A DNA stretch of 64,000 bases. It comes from Tigriopus japonicus (taxonomy: Eukaryota > Arthropoda > Copepoda > Harpacticoida > Harpacticidae). Positions within the stretch are counted from its first letter, which is position 1, and each line of letters begins with the position of its first letter. The DNA is taken from contig CM021318.1 of assembly GCA_010645155.1 (NCBI GenBank), positions 4,285,791 through 4,349,790 of the forward strand. The letters are read 5' to 3'. Below are positions 33,826-47,833 of this stretch, piece by piece. The translations under genes were made by a program, and so were the position numbers. The notes below the pieces were generated by a model, which was not told the DNA's origin, did no database searches, and was given only the letters and a program-made list of their open reading frames with translations.

Positions 33826-36529
33826 GTAAGAGCAACCACACCTGAGAAGCCTACAGCACTCAACGTAGAGACCCAAGTGCTTTTTGGATGAGACACAAAA
33901 ATGGAGGAAATGTGAGAATTGGGAAATGTCTTTTCAGGATTCTACAAAACTTATTTGAAGTAACACCCCAACAACTGTTACTGTTCATTACAAAAAACCT
34001 TGCGGCCAAGTGAAAAGATCTGGTTAGGTGACCCCAATTTATTACCAATGTCTGCACTTGAAAAGAGGAAATCCTTCATTTTGTTTTTTTCTAGTTTTAC
34101 TTCTCGGATTTGTAGCTGATACAGGAAATTCCATTCCCTGTAAGTCATGCCATATTTGATAAGATATTTGGTCAGAAAACTGATTCGAATTTGCCACACT
34201 TTGGCAACCTTGAGCATTTTGTTGGTCAGGTCAAAGATGGCCAGGTATAGATTGTAAAAAACAATCTAAATCGCGTTTAAAACTCAACAATGTTTTTTTT
34301 TAATTTTTAGAACTGTCTGTGAGAACTAGGGAGCAGGTTATAAAAGCTTGGTCCTCGATGGTAGGCCTTGATCACCTTCAATTGGATGTGTTCCTCAAAT
34401 TCCCCGTTGTTTTCTACTGTTATTCCAAGGTTTTTTAAAGCACTTTCAGCCACGATAGGGTTCCGACAATTATCTTTTTAAGTAAGTGGGTGTATCAATC
34501 CCAGTTGGATTGTACACGTAGTTCATCATTTTTCTCTGTTTAACGACACGTTCCGTCCAGCTACCCATTCGTAAATCACTTTTAAATCGTCCTTCAAGTC
34601 ACTGGTGTGATGTGATTTTCTACCAAAAACTAGCTCGTTCTCAACAATCAAAAAATCCTCGCTCAAGCAACAAGAAGCATTTCAAGTATGAAGAAAAACA
34701 CAATTGCCTCCCCAAGGGCAGAAAACCATGAACTTCTGTTGCAAAAACGCAATGGGAAAAACAGGTTTTAAAGTACACTATTGAAATTTTGATTATTTAA
34801 ACAAAAGAAATGATAACGAAGTACAGCAAAATTTGGCTTCTGCTTCCAAACAAAAAAAACGTGGTGAAAATACCAATAAAAAGTAGCTGAATGTCATGGC
34901 TAAAATTTCAAAACATTTGGATGGTTCGATCTCTTAATGTATGCAGTCCTTTACAGATATTTTATGATAAATGGATCAACCTATTGAAAAAGCATTGCAC
35001 CTTTAAAATCTAATGCAACAGCTCTTGGATGAAACACTGCTAAGGTGACGCCAGGTGAAGGATTCGACTAATTATATTGTCAAACACATTGTGTTCTCTT
35101 TGAAAAACGATTTAATTCCATAAAGAAAGCTCTCTACCATTTTGTTAAAAAGATGTCAGATTCCTCGTCAAGAATGAGCACTTTCAAACAACGTCTACCG
35201 CCAACTCAAGTTATTATTCCAGAATGATGAAGTATGTTGCAAACTATTCAGAAATATTTCATGATCATTTGCGTCTGTAATCGGGTTTTACACTCAAAAA
35301 GTGGAAAATCTTTGGTAAAATCTCTAGACTAGAGATGAAATCGCATAACTTTTAGGCTCGTCCATTTGATAACTGAACTAGTCGTACGGCAAAATTAGAA
35401 TGGAACATTAAGCCCCAACGAGCAAAAGTGAGTTAACCAAGCTTAGAGCTTAGAGCTAGATTGCAACATTAGTAAAATATCGTTTGCCTTTGGAAAAGAT
35501 GCTATGTTGTATTGGTTTGAATCTCCGCTTTTGATCTACTTTTTTACTGATTATGGTATGGAGTCCAAATTTATTGGTCAAGATATTTGGCACCGACAAA
35601 AATTGACTCGATTTTCGTTAAGAATGCGAAACCATCTCTTGACGAGTATCCAAATGTACGTACATGTGCACAAATTTGGAAGTGTAGTTTTAAACCACGG
35701 TTATTGAGAACTAGGCTACATAATGCAAGACAAAACTGTGTTGCTAAATTGATTGGCATATTGAAAAGCCTTGTTTTTGCTCACACTTTCGAGCGACTAC
35801 CATACTAGCCAAAAAATGATAAACACATTAAAACCAGAGGAGGCCGTAAATTGATATCTAGAATGTCGAGGTAGAGCAGGTGTTCATGCGCCATGCACAG
35901 GCTCAATAAAAAATATTCTCTCAAAATGAGAATGAGCCCTTTGGTCGAATCTTTCTTTCAAGTCCTGAAGGAATTCCAAGTCAAGACCATAACTGTTGTA
36001 AAGGAGACCCCATTAATTTCATATCAGGAAAGCAAAAAGAGCCTCTTCCTTTTCTGTGCTTGCTCGCTATTCTCGAGGTGTACTTTGTTTTGAATGACTA
36101 GAATCTCATTTGTTGGTATTAATAACCTCAAAATTGGTAATTGTTCGATATTTGGCCAAAATGCTCGTAATTAACCTTCTCATTTCTAATCGTCATTGAC
36201 TTTTAAGACCGAGTTGTGTGTAAATGTTTCCTTGAAGTAATAATTCTCTCAGTGTCCGGATGCAAGATCTAGTCTTGGCTGACTTGCCAAGACCAACAGC
36301 TGCTCAAAGGCCTTGGGCTAAAGACTAGAGTTACTGCTGAGAGTAGTTCTAGCGCTGCTGGCTGCTAGAACGGCTGCTAGTGGTGCCGTTCCCTTTTAGT
36401 TCAACTACTACCACATTCCCTTCAACCACCACTAAGGGTAGCGGCTGCTACAAACGACTTAGCTGGTCCAACCAACAACAACATCAACATCAACTGCTTC
36501 TGAAATAAGTCGATGGAATTGGAGACTGG

Positions 36530-36605
36530 AACAGGATGAAAGAAGAAGACGGGAAATAAGGGAACAGGAGCAGGAACAAGAGCAGGAACAAGAACAAAGA
36601 GGGGA
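36530..36605. repeat. Purine-rich imperfect repeat
   Basis: Imperfect GGAACAAGAGCA units on a purine-only background, intronic. Confidence 0.6.
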
Positions 36606-37369
36606 ACCGTTGAATTGAATTGAATTTGAAGTTGTAATAGATAAGTGACCTATTTTATCACCTCGTCGCGATTAACATGCGACTAGACTATCAAAGCTGA
36701 ATTATTGTTTCAACAACGGATTCCAAAGAAATGACCATAAATGTCTACAAAAGAAACCTTGATAATCAGCATGAGAATGGAGAAAAGGATCTTTCACCTA
36801 CAATCAGGATATCGGGTTGAGAGGGCCACATTAATTCAGATTCGAAGCACCGCTCAAGAATAATCAATTCATACACCAGGCTTGGTTTAATATTTAGGAA
36901 TGGCTGTCGATCCTGGGTTGCCAAATCCTTCGTAGCTTTTCAACGCAATTGTCCTTGAATTAAATATTATTTTTTCTGTGCTTGCCATGCTTCTAATTAA
37001 CACCACGAATGACATGCGCGACAATGGCGGCTTTTTGGTTCCCTTGACTGCCTTCAAGGTCACGTTTTAATCATGAAGCGAAGAAATTTAAGAAGAAATT
37101 CAGTTGTTTGAGAAGGTTCTCAAACAATCAACCATAAATTTTGGCAAAATTAATGAAAACTCGCCAATCTATCTAACTTTTCTGTCTTTTTTATTGCACC
37201 TGCATTTATAAAAATAATACATATTGACAAACCTATGTATTCATATCTTTTGGTAAGTGTTTGTTTATTTACCGAAATTGGTCCTAAACAACTTTCTGTG
37301 TTTATATTATTTTTGCATTTTTGTTGGTGCTTGGGTTGATGGAAAGTTGAGCATCAGCCGTCTCATTTT

Positions 37370-37535
37370 CCAATTTTTCTGATAGGCAATCTCATGTCCG
37401 GTATCAGGATTGTTCTCCGCTGGAGATGTGATGTAACGTCTAAAAGTTTCCTGGAGAAAGGTCAGGGAGGAGAATTGAACTTGATACCTCTCTCGCTAAA
37501 GGAAACTGCGTTAACCACGACACTACGTCTCCTCC
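37370..37535 (-). mobile_element. tRNA-like SINE candidate
   Basis: On the minus strand GGAGGAG (37535-37529) pairs perfectly with CTCCTCC (37472-37466) like an acceptor stem. Between them are an A-box-like TAGTGTCGTGGTTAACGC and a B-box-like AAGTTCAATTC. The presumed anticodon would be TTA, matching a stop codon, and the linker after the acceptor stem is too long, so it is not a working tRNA. About 95 bp of downstream sequence may be the SINE body. No second copy was found in the window. Confidence 0.45.
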
Positions 37536-39289
37536 TTTCAAATTGTCGGTAGAAATTCCAACAAATGTTACAAAATTTCCGGCTCTGTTCTTTTTTTTTT
37601 TTGTTCCGAAACACATATTTAAGTTGAATTAGCTCAAGCAAGCTATGAAAACACTTTTTTCAATCCATTGATCACATTTTTATGAGCTTTTTAACTTCCT
37701 CTGCCATGTCATGAATTCATTTATTGTGAGCTAAATACGAGAATCATTTGTATCAAAATCAATTGCATCGCAGTTTTCAATCTATTTCGTTTAACATTTG
37801 TTTACGTCGGGTTCTATAATCTATAAAGGTTTCATGGCCTCTTTTCCAATATAAGTTAGCAAGTCTTTCCACACTTTGATCAAAAACACTTCCTTTATAT
37901 ATTGTGACAGAAACTTGGATTAACATAAATATCTTTCGCCAACGCACTTTCACTCTTGTAGAATAGAGTACTTAACGTACAAATGAAAAAAATTTAAGTT
38001 TATACACTTTGAAAACCCCAAACTTTGGGTATTTGTGCCTTTTTTGATGCAATCATTAGGTGAACTGGCAACAACCAACGACCAAGTTGTGCCCTTTTCT
38101 CCTCTTACTCTCTCTCGCTAACTATTAGTTCTCCCTTATAACTCCGGTGTCACTCAAAGTTGACACAGATGAAAAGGGTCTGAAAAGTAGGAATGCCGCT
38201 TGGTTCAAATATTCCTCCCCAGAAACTATTGTACAACACATTGCAAACCAGATTTGTACACATTCTGGTATGCAATACACTTGATCTCTCAAATGCATGC
38301 ATGGCTCAGAGGAAATGCAATCTGGCAACGAATCCATGTTACTCGGTCGACCAATCGACCTCACTGAAACATCAAAGACCTTGAGCACAATATCCAACTA
38401 GAATCTGAAACTCCGTATTGATTGTGAACTAGATGGGGCGGGGATGCCTTTGACCAAAGGATTGGACATGACTTTGGGCGAAGCTTGGCCATTTTTAGAG
38501 GATGAAGTAAGAAATCCTAAAATAGTCGTAGATGATGCTTTGCGATCCCAAATAATGTTATGTGAGAAAAAATGTGAGTTTTTCATGTCATTTTAGTCAA
38601 ATTTCCGGAAAGTTACTATTTTTGTAGTAAGAAATTACAGTATTGGATTTAAACGATTTCAAAGAAAAAAGAAATTGTACCCTGGTAGTTCAAAAGGGCA
38701 ACAAAATATCAACTTTTGACATTAATTCTTCCCAAGAAGAATAACAGAGAAAAGAAAAAGTGGCCTAGGTTCGCTCATGTCCACTCCTGGATGGGGTTGT
38801 TTTCATGCTGTAAATGAAAATCACAAGAAAGAGCCAGCCAATTCTTAAGGGAAGATTACAATAAGTGTTCTTTCGTCATTATCTTTAAATCGGCTTTTAT
38901 GGTTCGATAATCCCTGTAAAATCAAATGATTTCATTAAAAGGGACGAAAGAACGAGATTAATGAGCTAATGAGTGGAATGTCTTATCGAATACTCCCGCA
39001 AGTACAGAAAAGAGCAAATTCAAGTTTTGGACTATGACGTCGATTCCATTACAGAGTTATTTGCGGTTGTTACCGCATTGGTAGTCGGAATGCTGCCAAA
39101 AATGGACAGTTTTGTTTGATGGTAACCTTTTATAGGGGATAAATACAGAACTTTTCATTTGGTTCCATTCATTTGGCTAGCATATGAAATATTTTGATTG
39201 GCGAGGAATTTGCAACTCACTAACTATTTGTAACAATACAATTTCATTCTCTTCATATCATCAGTATCGTCATCAGTAGAAGTCGGAAA

Positions 39290-39840
39290 AACGTTGGAAA
39301 AATTTCAAAAAAGAATTATTTTGGTTGGAAGTATGGCGAAAAAAGTTTTTTTTAAAGTAAAGACGGATTTTTTTTCAAGTGCAAATGAACGAAAACAGTT
39401 TTTTTCAAAAAAAATGACAAAAAAAAGTTTTCCCCTCTTAGTTTGTCAATTGATAGGGCAAAATATATTTTATCTGTTTTTTTAGCCGGGATTTTTTTCT
39501 CGATAATTATTATATGTTGAAAAAAATTTCGTCCTCGGTTTTATCACCAAGAAAAAAATTGACGACCTTTTTTAGGTCGGAGTAATATTTCAAAAAAAAA
39601 GTTTCTTGGGGATGAAAAACGGGAAGAACAGGTTTTTCTACTTAAAATTTCTACCAAATGCAAAAGGAAGTTCAAAAAAAGGCAAAACCCAAATGCGAAA
39701 CACGAAAAAAGTTTCTTTCGGGCGGAAATGTTCAAAAAAAGTTTTTAAAGGTTTTACGTTAAATGTTTTTTAAGGTTTTAAGTTAATTTTTTTTAAGGTT
39801 TCAAGCTCTTTTAAAGTTTTAAGCTTAAACTTTTTGATCC
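39290..39840. repeat. Low-complexity AAAAAAGTTT-rich tract
   Basis: Many A or T runs of 6-10 bases, repeatedly in the context CAAAAAAAGTTTT, over about 550 bp. Coding frames here are artefacts. Confidence 0.6.
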
Positions 39841-41474
39841 TCGCTCCTGTCATCAGTATTTCTTTTTTAATTCTCGGCAGATCTTAATTACGAAAAAATA
39901 CTCAAGATCGCACAACGTTGCATCACTGTGAAAAAGACCTTAAGAAGCTGTTCAAAATCAAATTTCCCACTGCAATGTCGAAACTCGAAGCTCTTTCCAT
40001 GCATGCTTAGTCCTCGCTATGATCCATGACTACAGCCATTGTTATAATTTTTACTCAATCCCAAGGTTAATGACGTAACCAAATGATGATGGTGTTGACG
40101 GCGCCAACGACTATTTGATGGTATTGAGTCCCATGGAAAACGAACCTTCCATCCCATCCGATGCAGATCTTTAGATCTTTCTAGTTCACGTCCCTGGCTT
40201 GGCCTCCATCCTCTGCCTTCTGCCCTTATTTCCGGCCTCACTTACGCTCTCTTTCTTGGAAACTGCCCGACCAAATTTCTCTGTACTGCAATTGAATTTC
40301 TAAAGTGCATTACCCTTTTTTGCCCGAGAGGCTCTGTGAAGGCATCCTCAAAATGCATTACTTTTCTGATCATTTAGGTGGGATTCTGAGTGCATGGCTT
40401 GTGGGACAGTTGTTGTTTATAGTGCCATTTTCTTTCTAGCCACTCGAATTTAGAAACTTACTTTTGTTACATAACACGAACAACAAATGTCATAAAAGAT
40501 AATCAAGATTTGGGCACTCCTGATAAGAATATGCGTAGTTGTACAAAGTTAATTCCGGATTAATTAAGGACATTACAAATTTTGGATTTGAGGCAAACTT
40601 TGAACTACCCATATTTGGTCGGGTGTTGGTGGTCGGTGATGAAATGAAGGCCTTTCTCTCATGGCTTTCTGTCTTTGCTAAGAAACCTTTGATGAAAGAC
40701 CGCTGCCTGAGGCTGCCGGGGCAATGCTTTGGCCATGAAGTATACCAACTTTGTCTGTCAGAAGCATCCAAAACCACAGAATATACATACAGTACATATA
40801 AACAGTATTGTATTGTAGTACATTCGAAAACAAAATGTCGATGAATAACGTTTTGGCCCATATTTTTGACATTTAGATGACATTGTGCTGCAGTCATTGG
40901 TCTCTATTTTCCTAATAGTCGTGTGCTCACAGTCAATGTGTCTTTTGATTGATGAATGCCGGATTGCTCAATTCCTCGAGTGAAAAAGGCTGTGTGCAAG
41001 GCCACTCAGAGCTGAGGAGATGAGAATAGTATGACCTACTGTACGCACGTACGTACCTACTACGTAAGTGATGGGGCCAGAGATGAGATGACAAGATATG
41101 AAATCAAATTAGTTTTGTTTTCTCACATGGCGTGAGAATGTTAAGTGTCCATTTCTTTTTTCCATGATGCGTGCAATATTACGACAAGGAAAATATGGAA
41201 ACCAATAAAGAGAACCTGCAACTAAATGGCTGGTCAAACAGCAACAGAAAAAAAAGAAAAGCAAAGGCTCAAATTTAGGGGAAACTTTGTTCGATTTGTT
41301 TTGCTTTCATACTATCTCAATTTTTAGGTAGGCTTTAAATTCTTATATTTTAAATTACAATGGTTGTTGTTTCATAACTTCCAAAACTTGGCTAAAGTGG
41401 CTGAAAATCGTCTTTGTTTCTTCTTATTCATCCGTCAAACATTCATTCGAAAGTTAATAAGATGTGAACCAATT

Positions 41475-41491
41475 GAGAGAGAGAGAGAGAG
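41475..41491. repeat. (GA)n microsatellite
   Basis: Short run of GA dinucleotides in the channel intron. Confidence 0.8.
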
Positions 41492-44400
41492 TTGGGTCTC
41501 CTTAATTCTTTTTTCTAAGTATTACCCAGTATGCTACCTTCTCGGAGTCTCGAGTACAACGTGCAGCCTTTCCCCAGAGTAAGAGTCGAATTGCTGGCCT
41601 TTTGGCCTTTGCATGGTATCACAACACAACAGCTGCCTTTTCCGACTCTTGTGGGAATGGAAAAGCAGACCAACAGGGAGGGCAAGAGAAAAGTAACCTC
41701 AATTCCAAGTCCATAGATTCTTGTTCTTCTTTCTTTCATTCTTTCTCCCTCTTTTTCTTGGTTCTCGCCATGCAAGGCTTTTGCTCTGACTGAATCATGG
41801 TGGTCGAGAGAGTGAGTACACCAGTACATAAATGCTATTGGGTGGGGACAACAAATCAATGGGCGAAGAAAAGCTTTGAGGACTACCGACTAGGCCTCTG
41901 GGGATTTTTCAAAGGCCTTTGCTGCTCTTTGGCAGGTATCCATGTCGTACGTGTGCGTGTATATCAACATCCTATCAACATTGGTCCAACTGTGTTTGTA
42001 CTGTACCTCGTATGTCTGAGATGAAGAGCGACATTGCGAACCGAACTAAGTAGGAAGATGTTCAACAGCGATCATCAATGCCCGGCGAGAAGAACAATGA
42101 GCTAGATGTAAAGAAATCGGATGATTGGCAAGACAGTGGACGATGCAGGCGGAAGACGAGAAAGGCGAAGAGGACCTGATAAGTGTGTCATGATGGAGCA
42201 TGATAGAGTACGCACAATCTCTTCGTCTTTCCGTTAGAGTGAAAGAAAGCATGAAAGAAAGGAACGGAGGCAAGAAGGAAGGAGAGACAGAACGAACGAA
42301 CGAAGGAAGGAAGGTGAAAATGCCTTTTTGTATCTATCATCCATCTTCGGTGGAAAAGTGGCCGAGAAATCTATCCTAATAGCTTAACCAGATCTCCTTC
42401 AGGATCAAGCTGAGTTCTCGATCATGGATGGCTCCGCTAGCAGGCTGCTTGGTTGTTTCGCTCGCTCTTTCCCTCATCGTTCGTTCCCTGGTCATTCTCC
42501 GATAGAAATGGGGGAATAATAGCAAAAGCTCTATCTAACGAGGGTTTCTTTGGAAACATCGAGCATTTTTGCCTAAGTAGCTCTCCTCGGCCCAAGGATT
42601 TGCTCGTTATCCAACGATCCGAGAATACGCAAGATCCTATGGCAAATTGTACATTTCTTTTCGTTTGTATTCCAAAGACCAAGGATCTTAAAAGGTCTTG
42701 ATAAATCCGACCATTCCTGTATGGGCACGATTGTTTCCAAGGATATCCTAACTTAACACATATGAGCGTGTTTCTCAATATACAGAGCTACCTTATGCAG
42801 AGTAATTGCCCATTTTCGAGCACATGGTCCTCTCGAAGCCCTTTGCGAGTGCATTGATGCATTGATTTCTTGCACAACCCTCAAATTCCTTGTCAAGAGT
42901 TACATGTGATATTGGAAGTTTTTCGGCGAGGTTTACATCGACATTAGCTTTGTTTCCTTCGGATGGCGACTGTTCATTTAGGAAGGGGCCATAAAGTGTG
43001 TTTATAATGGCCACTCTCTGAGAAAGAGATCATCTACCAACAGATAATCGTGTATTTTCTTCCTCTACAACTTACTCTAGACGTATTTTATTAACTGAAT
43101 AGCACAAAAATCCTCGTTCAATTCAATGCTTTTTTATTGTTAGTGACATGAAAGAAATGAGTGAATTCTAAGATGGGAAATCTAAAAAAAAGAAGAAAAA
43201 AAAAATGAATGCAAGGTGTTCTTGAAGGAAGGAAAATGGTCCAGAAACACTTTGCCAATTGCCAACAATCCCACGTCTAACAATCCTTCCTCCCCCCTCT
43301 GCACCAACAGTTCAGGACACAACAGGGCTGCAAGCACGAACTAGGGGGTGGCTACTGGGTACACTAGGCGAGGGGAACGCAGCATTTTTGGAAGAAATGT
43401 CTGGAGTAATAAACAATTTTTGGCCTGGCCCTTCTCGTTTCATAGCCTTCCATAAGAGACGACAATGACGACGAAGGCCAGATAGAATGAACAATGTCGT
43501 CTGGTGCTGAAACGAGTCTGGCAAAACCTGGACTCGCTCAAGTCTCTTGATTTTTCATATACTGACATGGATCATTCAAATCCAGCCTCGAGTCTGACGA
43601 ACGGACTCGAGTCGGGAAAAAAAAGTCACAAATTGTAGCTAAAATGAAATAATCTTTGGCCAAATTGTGTGAGTAATCATGAATACTGGATGTGATGAAG
43701 ACTCATAAATCACAACCAATGTAGGCTTGCAATGTAGGCAAACCTAGTATGTTTGGAACCTTCAAAATGTAGTTGACAATATTGGATTAGATTTAAGAGT
43801 GAATAATTAAACTCTAAATTATGGATGATCTGCATTTTTGCCTTCAACTTCATTTTCTGTGCTCTTTTCCAACTTTTAATTATTTCCATTTTAAACCTTC
43901 CATTCGCCAAACTTAGCTACTTAAAGCAAATAGTGTTTATCTTTCTGAATAATTTACTGAACTAGCGTAGAATGTAAGGTTAAAATGAATGTTAAAAATA
44001 ATAGGTTATTTTTCAATGAGTGCTGTCACACATGAATTTAGGTGAAAATGCAATTGATACCTAAGTTTCAATTACTGAAACTACGGCTGATTTTGGGTCT
44101 AAATGTAAAAAGTTTCAATTGGGTCTAATTACACATTGGACCACACACATGTGTGCTAAGAGGTCAATTAACTAATAAAAGTACAAAGTTGATCACAGAA
44201 AGAACTATGCAATGCTTTACTAAAATATTCGCAATTCTTAAATAAGCAAATCCTTCAGGTTATTGAAAATCCCGTCAACAATTTATCTTATTTTGGCCTC
44301 GAGTCCGGACTTTTCTCACCACTAATTTTGCCGCTCTCTCACACCGAAGCCAGAAAAATACCTTGCTTGAGGGAGTGCATTTCGAAGTCCAAGACAGAAG

Positions 44401-47400
44401 GTGTTCCATTTGGGAGAACGCGGAAACCCCTCTCCTTGGTCATTCATCATAGGATACCTGGGATCATTTCCTCCTTCCCCCTTCCTCACTTGTCTGTCAT
44501 ATTTTTGCCCCTCTGTTGATTTGGTAAAGGTATTTTGAAGTAGAAGTATCCTTACTAAGTTATCGCTTTTACTTTTCATGATGAATGCCCTCAAAAACTG
44601 GCGTTGGTTGTTGATCCCAAGCCCCCCTTGCACATTGTTCACTCCTCACTGAGCTACCGTAGGTAGATATTAAAATACAAAAGCTTCCCATGGATTTCGT
44701 GACTCACTATATGCCTATACAATGTATATGAAAATATTACTCCTTCTCAATTCAAATAGCTTATGGAAAAATAAGCTTTCGTCCATTTGTTGGAATGTGT
44801 GCCTTGTGCTCCCACTTAACAAACCTGTTTTTGGCCAAGTCCAGGCCACCTCATGACAAGGCTCATTTGCTTGAGGCCAATGAAAGGAACTGATTGCGAT
44901 TTTCCACTAAATGGCAGGAATGACAGGGTACAGTACCATAGAAGACAAATAAAGAAGTGGCTTTTTGGACAATCGCAAATACCAAAGCTCGAACACGTGG
45001 TAATTCAATTGAGTTTAGACACTTGAGAACCGTGGCTGGGTTGTTGCTCGCTTTTGCGAATTGTTTGTCAACGAAACAACTTGAATGAACGACCCAATCC
45101 AAATTCAGGTCAGTTCCAGGAACAGAATCAACGATCCAAGTTTTCACCTCTGGAGACGGTAGGGTCCATTTCAGATTTAATTTACCAAGCTGACACTAGC
45201 AGGGACCACGAAAACAACAACGAGGTCATGAACAGATCGTTGATAAGATTGGCGCTTTCACTTTTTAGATTTCCGAATGCAAACCCAGTTCAACCTGGTC
45301 GGGTAGTTGATCTTTCGAGACGTTATTCAACACGTTTGGATGGCGCTGTTTCATGACACGACTCACTGATGATACGTGTAGACAAAAAGCGTGCTGCATA
45401 GTGCGTGTCTTTAATGGAAACGGTTGTGCATAGATATAGGTGGCGCCATACGATTGCACCCCAACTGTTTCGGATATCGTTAGTTAGTTAGTCATGAATT
45501 AGGATCACGTGAATAAACTCAAGATAGTAAACAGATCATTATTATATATTTCAGCCATTTCAGCCAACACTCGAGCCACTCAAGTCAGTCACGTTTTAAG
45601 GCTCGTAAGTAAGTTCTTCTTAGCAATGACAATTTGTATCGTGCTCTTTTTTGCTTCTTCTCACGAAAATTGATTGCTTTATTCATCGTGTTTTGGAGCT
45701 GGACATTGAAAGTATGAATATACCCAACGTAACAATATACTCCCACACCCAAGCCAGGCTGGATTTGTTGTGGTTTTTCCTTCAAAGACAACACCAAGTT
45801 CCAGCATTGTCATCATTCACAATATTTGTAAGACGAATCAAGGCAAGTCATACGTGTATATACAGTGGAGCTTTCTCGATTCCTAGCTCCTCCACTTGTT
45901 GTTTTATTGATTGGTGCTTTTGACCCTGAATTAATCCAATTGTGCATGGATGGCAACAATATTGCATTATCCTAATGATTCCTTGGTCCGCCTTTCAAAA
46001 GCTACACAATTCAATAACATCGGGCACATTGATCTAGCAGGTTCCCACTTGCTGGGTTGTTATTTCTGTCCCACATTGACAGTTTTCTCAAGGCGTCCTT
46101 TTTTGGAACTTCTCGAGAGGCAAATAGTACTTCTAGTCTGAAATTGATTTCATGATAAATTGCGATCCATGGAGAAACCTGCATGTCAAACCTCATTTAA
46201 TGCAAGTCATTGTTACGAGGTCTTTTCTCGAGAAGGAAGGGCAAATTGAAGTCCCAACCAAGTGGTGGTTGGTTGTTGGTTGGTTCTCCTTCGTTCTCAC
46301 GCCGAGGCGGGCACGCAATTTCAAATTCATCAACCAAGTCCGAGATTATACATAATTTGAAAAAAATGCGATGAGATGCCCATTTTTCGTTTATTTTGGG
46401 ACTAACTTTGAAACTTCACCGATTAAAGTTCAGAGCTCCATTCATCGCTTTAACATAGACGAACTGTTAAGGAAGGCATGAATAGGATGTTGGAGTGAAG
46501 AGAACAATACAATTTAGTTTTGAACATTAAAACATTGTGGAAAAACATTGTTCTTGAAAACAATCAATCCCAATTTTGAACCTGCCTCTCAGATTGTTTA
46601 AAGAATGATAGGTTACTGATACCAGTTATTATTGGAAACATCGGAAATAAAAGCATCTGAGGTTAAAACGCGCGTTAAACTTTCAACGGAAAATTGATCA
46701 AAACTGGTTACAAGGTTTTGCCTAAAAATTTGCATAAAAATATGCCCGTCTGGCAACAAACTCCACTTGCTTGGAATCCCGTTAGTGGTTCAATGTCAGC
46801 TATAATATGATATCGCCCCTTGGAATGGTCGCCAGGTTGTTGGCCACGGGAATGCATGTAGGTTTCCACTAGAATGTGAACTCTGGGGAGCACAGCTAAT
46901 GATCAGAAACATGCACTCTCCAGGATCTAGGAACGAATTCGGCCTGATTGAATTGCCATGTTGTGCTCAAACCAAGTAAACCTAGATGGAATTGGGGCGT
47001 TGTGTGATTTCGTGAAAAGAGTTCCACGAAAACAATGAAAAGCTTGGAAAGATCAATTTACTCGAAAGGATGGGAATTTTGCGCGTTCATGCATTTTTTC
47101 CCCCTTTATTTTTGTTACAAACGAGTATGGTTTTGAGAAAATATTGAGACTCAAGAAAAGCGTTTGTCCGAAACTTGTTCTTTGAAAGAATCTGTCCAAA
47201 ACGGAGATACTGTACAGCCACATCCTGTCAGGAATGTAGTTTCGTATTATTTACCTCGTGCCTGATCGCAGATTCGACCATCTGGATTGTCAACAGAATT
47301 AGCCATTGCAGTAATTCACCACCCAAGTCCGGAACTTGAATCGTCGAAATTTGGGTGCATTGGAAATGAGTGAAGAGAGGTTGAACCATTTAACCACGAG

Positions 47401-47789
47401 TTTAACTTTGTCGAGATGAAGATCTCGACGTTATCAAATTGAGCCTATCTTGCCACTCTCATTTCCCTCGTCATGCTTTTGTTAAGGATCGTGATGTAGA
47501 CCCATTGATTAAGTTAGTATTCCATTGGTAAAACCAATGCGGCTCGGCCAGAGCCTTTTCAAACCCACTTGGGCCACACACAATTTTTCTCCCAACAAGT
47601 TTGAAGTGGAAAAAGTTTTGAAAGTTGGTTCTTTCTCCTGTTCCCCCCTACCTACTACTTCCTCCTCATGGTCCATCTCTCCATTTGCCTCTTTTTTTTG
47701 CTGGCTTCAGTTGGTGTTGGACATTTCGGAGCTGAACAGACAACTGGGGCAATGACGTAGTTATTGCGTCGACAGCTGATTTTGTTCTA

Positions 47790-47790
<1 letters not shown>

Positions 47791-47832
<42 letters not shown>

Positions 47833-47833
47833 T
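47791..47833. repeat. (ACC)n(ATC)n microsatellite
   Basis: About 43 bp of ACC followed by ATC triplets, intronic. The minus-strand poly-Asp frame over it is an artefact. Confidence 0.92.

Noticed and set aside
43519..44330. Possible large inverted-repeat element with ACTCGAGTC motifs at both ends
   Set aside because: End similarity is low and no target-site duplication was found.
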